Of a DNA stretch of 64,000 nt, positions 49,401-60,205 are shown in pieces. How positions within the stretch are numbered: the stretch's first letter is position 1; each line of letters opens with the position of its first letter. The notes under the pieces were generated by a model. It was not told the DNA's origin. It did not search any database and worked only from the letters and a program-made list of their open reading frames with translations. The position numbers were made by a program, and so were the translations under genes. This stretch comes from Aquatica leii (Eukaryota > Arthropoda > Insecta > Coleoptera > Lampyridae), in assembly GCA_035610365.1 (NCBI GenBank), contig CM069435.1, positions 67,143,389 through 67,207,388 on the forward strand. Direction: 5' to 3'.

Positions 49401-50087
49401 TAATACTATTATCCCCCAAACTTAACTTCAAATTAGCCATTTGAAACTTATGTTGTGTTTAATTCTTGCATCTATACGCGTTCCAGTTTATCGAACCGAA
49501 GATAGCAATACCTGATTTAGATTTAGCAAATTCTAAAGTGGCAGACACGTGAAGATAACCAAACTTGCTCTAATAATTTGATAACATTAAGTTGCTTTGC
49601 AACATAAAAATCAATGTTGGTTTGCTCATTCATAAAAAAATGGTCCACAATTCTTATAATGTAGATCTTACTGCGCACAGTGTTAGTTCAAGTGCTGTTT
49701 TCCTTACCGCCAGAAACGGAAGTAAAAAAAAATCTTGGATTGTAGAAACCGTACGTGTATTAAATATAAGATAACAATGCATTTACGTTGATATTTGTTT
49801 ATACGTTGTTATTAAAAAGATTCTAATAAATGAAACTTATTGTTAGTAATAAAGTGCACACAAATTAAAATGTTTAATAAAAATGCACACAGACATAGCT
49901 TTGTAGTAATAAACCATTGTAAAACATTAACAATATTAAATTAAAACTAAAATAAATTACGTGATTTGATATATTACATTAAAAATAAAACCATAAAATT
50001 TCTTTTAAATAGAAAATTGCAAAAACCGTTGTCTCAGATAGAATGAAAACTACATATTCAATTCTATTTAAAAATTTGGTATTTATA
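46481..50087. other. AT-rich spacer
   Basis: About 3.6 kb with no supported gene. The frame at 49592-49774 is open for 60 codons but matches nothing known. Confidence 0.45.
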
Positions 50088-50089
50088 TA

Positions 50090-50770
50090 CTCTGTGACAT
50101 TAAAATTGCAACACCAAGAAGAAGTAAAAATTTTGTGGCCAAACTTGGCAGAAAGGTAATAAATTATTGAAATTTTATTTAAATAGATCAAGCGGTAATG
50201 GCATATCTGACGTTTTTTTCTTGTTTTTACTATTTTATTATCGTGTGTATTTCATGGAAATCTTAGTTAATTTTAATACTGTTATCTTTTGTGGTTCTTT
50301 TTCCTTTGCGTGTTGTGAGTGTATTATGCCTAGAATGCGACATTATAAAAATTACAGTCTATTAAGCGATTTCAACAGAAGTCAAACTGCTGGCTTACGT
50401 AAAGGTAGTTTTTTGTACAAGAAAAATGGAAATCACTTTAACCAGAAACAATTTACTATTTTGTGTTGTTATTAAGCATAGACTAGGGAAGCTTAAAATT
50501 GTCATAAACAAGGAACTAGAGAACGGAGGCAAACAAATGTGGCAAAAGACTGGCATTTTTGACATATTGTAATAAGAGACTAATTTTCCAGCATCAGATC
50601 AATCGCCAATTAATAGTTAAATAATGAAGGTCGTTCTGTAACGCTTTAAACAGTGTACCGTCAAATTAGAAGTTTTGGATTGCAATCTAATTGGCCACAT
50701 TTTGTGTTACCACTGACAGCTCAACACCGGCATTCGGACGTTTGGCGTGGTGTAGATTTATCGTTTACAG
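50090..50770 (+). mobile_element. Tc1-like transposon fragment: left TIR and N-terminal transposase
   Basis: A TA at 50088-50089 precedes CTCTGTGACATTAAAATTGC then AACACCAAGAAG, an end sequence typical of a group of insect Tc1-like elements. The transposase starts at ATG 50326 (MPRMRHYKNYSLLSDFNRSQ then TAGLRKG), the usual MPR.R....LSEFDRGRIVGLR. Later about 50680-50740 reads SFGLQSNWPHFVLPLTAQHR, matching GL.ARRP...LPLT..HR. The DDE domain and right TIR of this element are absent. Frame changes occur between blocks. Confidence 0.65.
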
Positions 50771-50779
50771 GTATATTAG

Positions 50780-51240
50780 AGAGAACATTATAGGTTTTTT
50801 TTTTTGTTTAAGAGAATCTTACAACGACTAAATATCTGCAACTACTATAAGAAAATATCATCCCTGATGAAAACAATCCTAACGGAATTTGCAACACGCT
50901 ATGGTTTTAACATGATGGAGCCTCTCCGCATTATAATGACAAAGTTTGTGCTTATTTAAACATGGTTTTTCCGGAAAAATGGATAGACGTCAAAAACGTA
51001 TTATATGGTCACCGCAATCACCTGACTTAATTTTATTAGGTTTTTTCTTGTAGGGTTACCTGAAGAATTGTATGTACCTTGATAAACCAAATAACTTGAA
51101 TGAACTAGTGCAACAAAGGTGAGAAAAAACAGCAAATATTCCTCGCAAGTTTATTTTGAATGCAGTTAAAGGATTTTCTAACCGAATTTGTTACTGCCAA
51201 GAGGCGAATGAAGAACATTTATAAATGATTCTTGTACTAG
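50780..51240 (+). pseudogene. IS630-type transposase C-terminal fragment, different family
   Basis: The plus strand reads TKYLQLL.ENIIPDENNPNG then LWF.HDGASPHYNDKVCAYL (about 50830-50960), NMVFPEKWID, and LKNCMYLDKPNNLNELVQQR (about 51062-51120), IPRKFILNAVKGFSNRICYC then QEANEEHL (about 51150-51220). This is the C-terminal half of the group with QHDGAPPH..V..YLN..FP..WIGR and WPPRSPDLTPLDFFLWG, not of the Tc1-like type immediately upstream. So the two transposase halves here come from different elements lying side by side. The WPPRSPD block itself is frameshifted. Confidence 0.68.
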
Positions 51241-52894
51241 ATGAACTTTATAAACTTAAAACACAGTTTCAACAATCTGATGTTACATTAAACTTCATAA
51301 ATCAATTTATGGTTTCCCATGCGAACTGGATTTTTAGTCATACAGCTAATACATACTTCTAATTTTTAATTCAGGTACAACAATAACAACAATAACAAAG
51401 TTATTTTTAGAGATAACTATAGCAAACGGCATATTATTTAAAAAAATACTTTTAAAACGGTTTTCTGTGCAGCTTCCACCATAACCAATTAAAAATTTAA
51501 TAAATTTCTGAAAATAATAGAAGGCTTTGTAAACAGCATGCATATTAAATTTTATTGATTTAGCTTGAATAGTTTTGAAATAACAAGGCCGATTCTATAC
51601 ATTTTACGCACTTTATTTTAAGTGTACAAGAGGAAAAACAATAAATTCCTACAATAACGTTAGATATACAACATATAAAAGTTTTTTATTTTAATTTTTA
51701 ATTTATTATGTGAATGTATTTTGTAAAAAAAAATTTTAAATTACATTTAGTCTTTATTTGCAAAAATTTTTTTAAACGGCGAAACATTTTTATTAAGTAA
51801 ACTCAAAACAATCTGTTTTATAGAAGTCAAATAAATTGTAATTGTGAACGAAGACACAATAAAACATAAAAAGATTTCGTTTCTTTTAAATTTCACTTTG
51901 CAAAGTTTAATACACAATGTAAATTTATTTCTAATTGGAAATTCAAATATTCAATATAAGACGTAGAATGTAAAATCTAAAAGCAATATTTTTTGTTATA
52001 TAGAAATAATCTTCTTTGCGTCAATTTAATTGGTTGACGATTTTACTACATTTCATCTAACAGTTTATTGTATTTTACTTTATGTCAACATCAATTGTAA
52101 GAAAAACATTTGTTTATTTAACGGTTTTAATACAACATAATTTTAAAATTGTTTTTTACAAAAACAAATTACTCTTAAAATTACTAGTTCCTACAACAGC
52201 TGCACAAAAAACAAATTATTTTTAGCATTAATAAAAAAATTTTTAGATGCATTGTGTAACATAATTTTAATATAAGTAAACAACATTCAAAATAAAAAAA
52301 ATGTTAAAAACGAAAATTTAAAAGACGCAGTAGTTAGAATGTAGTGCTTTGCGGTAAGCGATTAAACATATTTAAAATTGTATCATAATAAATTTATTAA
52401 AATTAAAATATTTATTATACTGTATATTAAATAATAATAGCGTGTTTGATTTGTGCAAAAATGCATTCTAAGATCGCTTCAGATTCTTACTCGTTTCAAA
52501 ACGGATATTCGTTATACTAACAAATAATGCTAGAGTAAAAACTAAAACTAATTAACTGTTTTTGACATTGCGCCATTGTAAATGCTACGTGCTTGTAATT
52601 AAAATATAAAGTAAATTAGCTAAATTTCATTTACATGTAACTAATGTAAACAAGCAGAAGCTAGTTATCCTCTATACAAATGGTATATCTAAAATATGAT
52701 TTAAAAAAAAATTTAAGAAAAGAACCTTTCTTGTTAAAATGTCTAAAAGTTTTATTCAAAACGACAAAAAATTAAAATAAAAATTTACTGAACCAATACA
52801 TAAATTTGTATAAAAACTAACACTACTTTTAATACCAAAACAACAAATCCCAACAGATTATCTAGTAAACGTTAAAAAAATAATTTAAGAAAAT
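51241..52894. other. AT-rich spacer
   Basis: Nothing supported on either strand. Confidence 0.45.
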
Positions 52895-53560
52895 CCTTTA
52901 AAAAATCTAGGTCGAAATCTTGCAGAAAGTTTCCGAATACGCAAAAAAGATTTCTTCTTAAATATCCAAGTAATATGTAATGCAAGAAATATCATTAATT
53001 ACATTATTTTTAGTTGGCTAGGTGGTACACACGATAGTTACTGTTATATAGAATTTAATAAGCAAGCCGGAAACGGTGTAAAGTAAGAGAATCAAGGAGT
53101 GCGCACGCAACACGGGCATTCTCCCAGTTATATAAAAATGTAATGGTTGTGAAAATTAATAATACAGATATTCGTAATAAATTACAAAGGTGTTCATTTA
53201 TCAATTATCTCACCAAAACCTTATACACTAAAACTCATAAAGGTGTATGAAACAGTTACATTTTTAATACTTCCCATTAATCCCCGATTTGAAACGGATA
53301 ACTTTATATTTTTAGGAGTCAGTGAATATCCATTTTGTCGCTTTCAGATGACTCCATTACCAAATCCAAATACTCCGGCAGAACAGCTGTACAATGAATT
53401 ACAAATAAGAACAAAAAATGTCATTGTTTGGAACTGCAAAATGACGATTTCCAATTTTTAGCATTGGAATAAGAATAAAGATACGTCTTGCACAAGCTGT
53501 TGTTAGTAAAGCTGAAGTTAAAGAGCAAAATTTTCCAATCATATCAATGTGTCAGTTTTG
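52895..53560 (+). pseudogene. PIF/Harbinger transposase fragment
   Basis: Plus strand RIRKKDFFLNIQVICNARNI (about 52940) then IIFSWLGGTHDSYCYI (about 53005-53050) matches the nuclease block R.K..HS.N.Q..CD......VVARWPGS.HDS. FIFLGVSEYPFCRFQMTPLP (about 53308-53365) and NPNTPAEQLYNELQIRTKNV match LLGDSGYPL...L.TPL.NP.TP.E..YN..H..TRNV. The aspartate expected in GDSGY is replaced (GVSEY), and frame changes separate the two blocks, so it is inactive. No TIRs or 3-bp target duplication found. Confidence 0.7.
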
Positions 53561-54469
53561 CCCCTAGCAAGGGAAAAAAAACCAAAGTAGCATCATAATT
53601 AGAAATAACTTTATAAATTACTTTCAACGATTGTTATAAATTAAAAAGTAACAAATAATAGCAGATTTTTGTATTATTTTTCTCTAACAATATTTTTTGA
53701 TTTTTAATTTGCAATTCTAGTAATTGTAATTTTAATTTGCTTTTTTCTTTGAGGAACTACGCTTCTGCTGATTATTGTATCAACTTTGTTGTTTAGTGTA
53801 TCTTTTCTTAATGGATTTAATCGAGGGTGTCTTTTTTGTTTTAGCGCTTTTAGATTCCAAGTACTCTAGTCATTCTATAAAATTATAAACATTTTTTATA
53901 TAATACTAATAGATGATAATTTTATAAATTTTGTTTTGGCTAATAGGATAAACTTTTACTTCTTTAGTCTCCTCATTTGCATGAGTTTCTTCTGACGATG
54001 TAGTGCTATTGGTTAAAAAGTGTGCATTAATTATTGTGCTATGAATAGTCAACTAAAAACTCATTTTCTCAACGTTCAAAATAAATCTTTCAAATAAAAA
54101 AAAATATATTAAAGACAGAATGCCTACAAATGAAACTTACGTATTTGCTTAGTTATGACTGCTTGACTTTGAATTATCATTTATGTTCATTTTATATTCC
54201 GCGTCAATAAACATAATATTATAGCAAGGTAATTCTTTTTCACAAAACGCAATGCTTTCAGTTCTTTTCGAGATAACGACTCAATCAGAGAAGGTTACGT
54301 ACAAATTAAAATGTCTTAACAATTAATCATGAGTCATGATTTCAAAGGGTATAACATAAAAGACAACACTACTAATATACCAAGTGGCATAACAAAGTTT
54401 GTTGAAATTAGTTAAATACAGCTACCACTATCAATAATGCCTTCTAATATAAAATTGTACTTATCTTAC
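53561..54469. other. spacer after the Harbinger fragment
   Basis: The minus strand shows scattered charged stretches (EETHANEETKEVKVYP near 54000) that might belong to the accessory Myb/MADF-type protein of Harbinger or to the neighbouring fossil, but nothing firm. Confidence 0.35.
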
Positions 54470-55125
54470 TTAATGTTGATTTGAATTGTATGGTGAATAC
54501 GATGTTGCTTTAAGGGCATTGACCACAGAAATCGTAGGTAGACTTTTATTGCTAAAATGGTACGCTTGGCGTGCAGAAATTTGGTGTTGAACGTTCCTGC
54601 ACTCATAGCTAAATCCTCTTTGCTTTATTAATTTTTGGCAGTCGCTTGAATAATGACCTAATCTATTACAATTACATAAAATTTAATGCCGCAATATTGC
54701 TGAAATCGCCAGTTTTTCTAAATTTGCATTTTTTCATTTTTGGGCACAATTCCAATACACTTGCTATTTGTCCGTATATTTCAACCATTCGTAATATGAG
54801 TTCATTGTGTAAAACAGCAACGAGTTCGTATTTTGAATAAAGCAAATCCAACGCACAAATTAATTTGCCAATAATAGTAATAATTACAATTTTTTGACTC
54901 ACTTGGTGATTGTCTCGAACGGTCTCAATGCGACGAAATCAATTATTTACATCGTCATTGACTCAACATTGACATTGATATTTAATTTTGGGATATTATT
55001 TTTTATTTCTGATGCATTCAATTTGAGTTTACTTTTAAATGATAAAGCTCTTACTGTAGATTGCACTAAATCTTCAAAAGTAAATTGTTGATGAACATCA
55101 TCTTCATTTTTGACAGCCATTATTT
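54470..55125 (-). mobile_element. possible retroelement gag fossil
   Basis: Minus-strand frame opens with an ATG near 55120 (MAVKNEDDVHQQFTFEDLVQ) and, after an interruption, continues ELVAVLHNELILRMVEIYGQ to a knuckle-like CNRLGHYSSDC near 54660. The layout (charged N terminus, helical middle, one CCHC-like knuckle) suggests a gag-type protein of an LTR retroelement. No pol or LTRs are attached. Broken at a few places. The family cannot be decided. Confidence 0.4.
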
Positions 55126-58100
55126 AGTTTCACAACATTTTCTTTAGAAATTTTGTTTTAATCCCAGTTTTGCAATTGTGGTAATAAACGTCATTTTCGT
55201 TACAAGTTTTTTTTCAGTGCCACTAAGCAGGCGATAAATTTAAATTAAGCTTTATGCATTGCAAAAACTTATACTAATTTAAATTTAAAAGCTATAAAAA
55301 CTACTAAACTCTCTATTTATTGATTGGTTAGTCTATTGCTGATTATGTCTAAAATTATTGTATTCAAAAAGTAAATAAAGACGTTGTTTGGTACCGCACT
55401 ACCAATTTAGTTTCAGTTGTCAACATTTACCAATAAAACAAACGCATTAGTAGTTATTAGTAAAAAATAATTTCAAGTAATATGAGTCACAGATAACAAC
55501 AGTATATCTAATTGCAATAATCGTATCACAGCACAGTGTACTAGAACCGACTGGTAACTAGTATTCACAATTGAAAACTAAATTTAAAAAACACTATTGG
55601 TTACTGGGCAACAAATTTTAGCTTTCATGCACAATAAATTACTTGTATACAACCTTGCTCTTAAACTAATATTGAAATTAGAGTAATTTGTAAAAGACCT
55701 ACAGGCGGAGCCTTTTTGCGTCAATAGCACAGAAAAACGCATATTATTGTATTACGACAAAAAACAATGACGTAACATTTAAGTGATTAATTTAATTTAG
55801 AATCATGTCTTTTAACTGTAATTATTTTATGATCAATTGTTAGTCAACTTTTACTTTCGAAATTGTTGTTATTAAATTGAAATTTTATAGAAAAATTACT
55901 CAATTGTACTAACATATTAAGTGTAATTAATAAAAACAAATTGTAAAAAAAATTGTGAGGCTAAAATGTTTGCATGTTGGATAGTAGCAAACTTTTGTTT
56001 TAAATAACATTAAAATCGTCCAAGGTTTGCAACTTATCTGCACATTTATAAAAACATGTTAGTTGTATAGCATTTTACAAAATAGTTTGGACTTGATTTC
56101 AACAGTAATTGAGAAGTAATTTAGAACACTATCCTTAATAAAATCACAAAGTTCTTTTACAATTGAGTCTAATTTGTTTAAATCCAACTAACAAAAACAA
56201 AGTCATTGTATTTATATTGTTTAAATAAAATATTTTTTTCGTTGAGTTTTAAATACCTATAATTTGTTTTTGTTTTGCATCGATTTCTTTTATAGACATA
56301 ACAATAGTTTTTTTTTTGAAAATAACTTTTTTAGTTTAAATATAAGACAAAAATGTTAACAACTTAAAATGTTGTAATTATAACTAGTACTATATAGTAC
56401 AGTATTGTTTATATAATTTCTTTAGTTTCTTAATTTAATGTTTTTTTTATAAAATGTTTGTTAACGTAATCAAAATATTTAGAAAAAAAATATATTAACA
56501 TAAACTTATAGTCATTAAGTAAATTATAAACTTGTAGTTTGAATGTTAATATAACAATAATACATTTCAGTAATACTGTATAATTTAGCCTAAAGCTTGC
56601 TAAAATTCAGTAATAATAATATTGTTTAAATTCACATTTGTATATATAACACATTTTTGCTTAATAGTGCATTTTATCGTCTATAGTATAATTTTTTGGT
56701 TTGAAAATTTTGACATTCTATCAATTAAATATTATTTACAAAGTAACCTAAGGCAATATACATACATAATAATATATAGCATATTAGTATATGTGTTTGC
56801 ATTATTAGTACAAAAATAATTAATGCCGCATAAAAACGAACAGTTTTAATCTACTTTATTTGTTAATGCATAACATGGTTAAAATAAAAATTATTAACTT
56901 TACAGTGTAATTATATTTTGTAATTTATGTAGGATTTTGCTGGGATCTGTTACGCTAATTCGTTTTACATTTAAACTTTGATTTTCTTTTTTCACTCGTA
57001 GACCACAAGTTTATGCAATAAACTTTATTTTTTTTATATCTAAGCTATTGGAGTCGAATTTATCCATTGTCGTTAAGTTGTGAAAATTTCCTTTTGCGAA
57101 ACAAAATCTAATTGCAATATTTTAATATGAAATTGGTTCTAAGATTGATAAGTTTTCAAAAAAAAACTGTTTTTATTGAATAAAAGACGCAATGCAAGTT
57201 TATCTTTATGTGATCGTATTGAACCTATCCAAAATTAACAATTTCTTTTTCTACTAGATCCGTGTATAAACAAACTGTAGGTACGTAATTGAAAATATAC
57301 TTACTGCAACTTTTTTACTATTGTCTAGCTATTATTAAATATTATTTAATAAATATGTGATACAATAATAAATACGTTATTGTTTTTATATTTTATATAA
57401 TTTAATTTAAATAAAATCAGTTAACAGTGGTGAAGTAAACAAGAAATGTAATTACTTTTTTTATAGAATACTATTGTTGATGGTAAAATGTAGTTTTCTG
57501 ACGAACAATAGTTTGGCACATCCGAACGTGCTTGAGTAGGTGTCTAATTGTACCAGTAAATGCGTTCTCAATAAGATCTCGATTACAATAGATTTCTTTT
57601 TTACATTTTAAACGCGATCGTTATTTAAAAATAACAATACTATCACGGTTGGCACTTAAATTTTATATTAAACGATCATTTCTGAAAAAAATATATAGTT
57701 CTTAGTAGCGCTTAATAAATAAATTATCTATTTTAATAAATATAAACACATATTTTGACATAAAGTGTATAATTTAAGTTTATTTATTAATTAGGCCTGA
57801 TAAGCCGCAAATAATCAATAAATAAAAAACAAATATATGAGAACCGAATTATTTACAACTATTATTTAACAAATATGTAATAATAAATTAAAAACTGTTT
57901 GCACTGATGCTAAAAGTGAAATTATTAAATAACGTATTTATAATGAGCTTAAGCTATAGAAAGCGAAATATTTGTTTAAGAAAACGTTTTAATAAAATTA
58001 AATTCTTAAATGCTTACATAGAAGTTAATAACGTTTAAAAATCGTTAGTAACAAATAAAACACTAAACTTACAGACAAATACAGATGCACAAAACACGTT

Positions 58101-58427
58101 ATTCTAAATAAGTTTAAACGAATTTAAAAATTGTTAAAATTGTTACATTAAATAACATTTTTTGCTTGTTTAAAATTATAGAAACAGAATATTATATCAA
58201 AAAATTGAATAAAATACTTTAGAAAACAAAATTTACTGACATATCTTTGTAAATCTTCTAAAATTTGTAATTTTTACTGATCGTTTTTCTATATTATAAT
58301 TAAAAAAAATTGGTGTAAACTAAAATATAATAACATATACGGTGAACTTATTAAAATAAATTGCAAATTGTTAAAATAATAAATAAATAATTCAGATATT
58401 ATCAATAGTATTAAACCTAAATTTAAA
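55126..58427. other. AT-rich spacer
   Basis: 3.3 kb with no recognised gene, repeat end or RNA. Confidence 0.45.
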
Positions 58428-60015
58428 ATAGAAAACTATAAATTAGTACGGAGGGTAGAAAAGTTGTCATTGGATTTAATGACAGCGAAAGTCAATGATC
58501 TATTGACAAGTGACGCAGTCAAAATCCCAACTATAAAATAGGTTATGAACTGTAACGGGACCACCCTATATATATGTAAATTTTCAATAAAATACATAAC
58601 GCATTAAATTGTTTGCGATATTAAGACCTTCAGGCGCTTAAGCGATAAGACGCAGCAGTTTCGAATGGAATTAGCGATTATTCTAAAACGCGTCGTTGCA
58701 AACGCAATACAATTTTAGGTTTTCTTTGATATTTTTAACCGAGTTCTTAGCAGGCTGCTGGAATGGTTAATTGAAATAACACTTAATTAAGTGTATTAGC
58801 GATCCGTCTAGTAAAGAATTTTGAATTAGTGGTCTAAGGATAATTTTAGCAAATTTGTTCGTTGTTCTTATTGTTGGAAAATGGTTCATTTTCAAAGTTT
58901 GTAGACGGAGTGTGTAAGTAGTTATCATCTGATTTTCTTTTATACTATTTTATTTATCTGATAGGGTTGTAAGAAATTAGTGGTCCGTTGTTTCGTTTAT
59001 CACTATTTGCAATCATCAATTTACTGTATAAAATATAAGAAAAAGAAGATTGTTTCGTATTGGATTAGAGAATATTTTTTTTGCATAACTGGATAATAAA
59101 AAACTGAAGGATTTGATACCGTAAGTAGTATCCCCGAGAAACTGACCCTTCCTTAGACGCACATTTTCTTTTCTTTTTAGTTCAGTTTTTTTGTTTGGAG
59201 GATTGTTAAATTTTCTGATTGTTTTATGGGAACCACGCTGGCAGAAGGAACTTACAGCTAAGTGACTAAGCTTACGTACTTTGTTAATAAGAAAAATCAA
59301 AACAAAAAAAAAGGGAAAATTTTACTAAACTTAATTTATAATCATAAGTTATAATTTGTCGTGCTTGTAGCAAAGCAAAAACGGTTTTTTTTTAAATTGT
59401 AAATATAAGTTATACATGAGTTTGAGAATGCATAAATGTGGATGCGAGTGTGTAAAGAACGTTATTAACTCAGTATAATTTTAAGGTGTACAACCGTATT
59501 TGCTATTGTTTTTGTATATAGTTATTATTTCAGTTTTTTTATTACACTATTATGGGGATTTGTGACTTTAATTATCTATTTGGGAAGTAAGTAGTGACGT
59601 AGCTGCTGTACCAACTGAAAGATTTCTCAGTTTGGCATTAGTCGCCACGGATTGGGTCATTTCGTTTAAACTGAGTGGCGCCCCAAATTCGTTTTATTTT
59701 CGTGTTATATATCTTTTGTGCCCTTCTCCACTGACTAGCTCGGGGCACCCCAAGTCGTGGGTATATTTACCTCCTAGGTATAGAGGTTACGTAGCAGAAC
59801 AATGTCAGTATAATTGTGAAAAACAACATCAGAACTAGCGGACAGCTGTTTCGTTCTTTAGGAACTCGTCAGCGCTAGGATACACCAATGTGTCTCCACA
59901 ACTATACTGACAGAAATATTTTGACAGCGTCACTTGTCAATAGATCATTGACTTTTGCTGTCATTAAATCCAATGACAACTTTTCTACCCTCTGTACTAA
60001 CTTATAGTTTTCTAT
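58428..60015. mobile_element. 1.59-kb element with 98-bp terminal inverted repeats
   Basis: Left arm 58428-58525 and right arm 59918-60015 are both 98 bp and inverted, with about half a dozen mismatches. Each runs inward from ATAGAAAACTATAA through GAGGGTAGAAAAGTTGTCAT and GTCAATGATCTATTGACAAG to GTCAAAAT. The interior includes a 94-codon minus-strand frame (59300-59016, ends low-complexity, centre rich in Arg and Lys) that I do not recognise, a GC-richer zone 59590-59790, and a hammerhead ribozyme immediately inside the right arm. A clear target duplication is not visible. It is either a non-autonomous DNA transposon or a composite produced by inverted insertion of a repeated unit. Confidence 0.72.
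59803..59912 (-). ncRNA. type I hammerhead ribozyme, complete, extended helix I
   Basis: Minimal motif 59878-59835 on the minus strand: helix I strand CTAGCG, core CTGACGA (59872-59866), helix II GTTC-CTAAA-GAAC, core GAA (59852-59850), short helix III ACAGCTGT (A-U and C-G pairs, loop AGCU), cleavage nucleotide C after GU at 59841, then CGCTAG closing helix I with six perfect pairs. Further out, TGTCAGTATAGTTGTG (59912-59897) pairs over 16 bp with CACAATTATACTGACA (59818-59803), one pair a G-U wobble, across a large internal loop. All core nucleotides of the hammerhead fold are present. Predicted self-cleavage lies between 59841 and 59840. Hammerheads of this size occur in PLEs, retrozymes and some insect satellites. 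Confidence 0.88.
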
Positions 60016-60082
60016 ATTATCATACGTGGTATTTTTGCTACAAGATGGCATTCTAAAAACATTTTAAATATGTTGGTAATGG

Positions 60083-60101
60083 CTACACGACACGACACGA
60101 C
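60083..60101. repeat. (ACACG)n short tandem repeat
   Basis: Nearly four ACACG units between the right arm of the 1.59-kb element and the second ribozyme. Confidence 0.7.
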
Positions 60102-60155
60102 ATAAAAGAGTGCGGTTGTCTGTCAGTATAGTTGTGGAAACGCATCGCTGTATTC

Positions 60156-60197
60156 TAGCGCTGACGAGTTCCTAAAGAACGAAACAACTGTCCGCTA
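60156..60197 (+). ncRNA. type I hammerhead ribozyme, second copy, opposite strand
   Basis: Plus-strand TAGCG, CTGACGA (60161-60167), GTTC-CTAAA-GAAC (60168-60180), GAA, ACAACTGT (same A-U and C-G closing pairs), C at 60192, then CGCTA closing helix I with five pairs. The core is identical to the minus-strand copy; the only change in the hairpin III loop is G to A, which does not touch the core. The 5' flank TGTCAGTATAGTTGTGGAAA is shared with copy 1, but the 3' partner strand of the long helix I is missing, so this copy is 3'-truncated. Predicted cleavage is between 60192 and 60193. Confidence 0.85.
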
Positions 60198-60205
60198 TTT
60201 ATTCT

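Noticed and set aside
49592-49774. 60-codon open frame
   Set aside because: No known motif, no signal peptide, no splice or promoter context; expected by chance.
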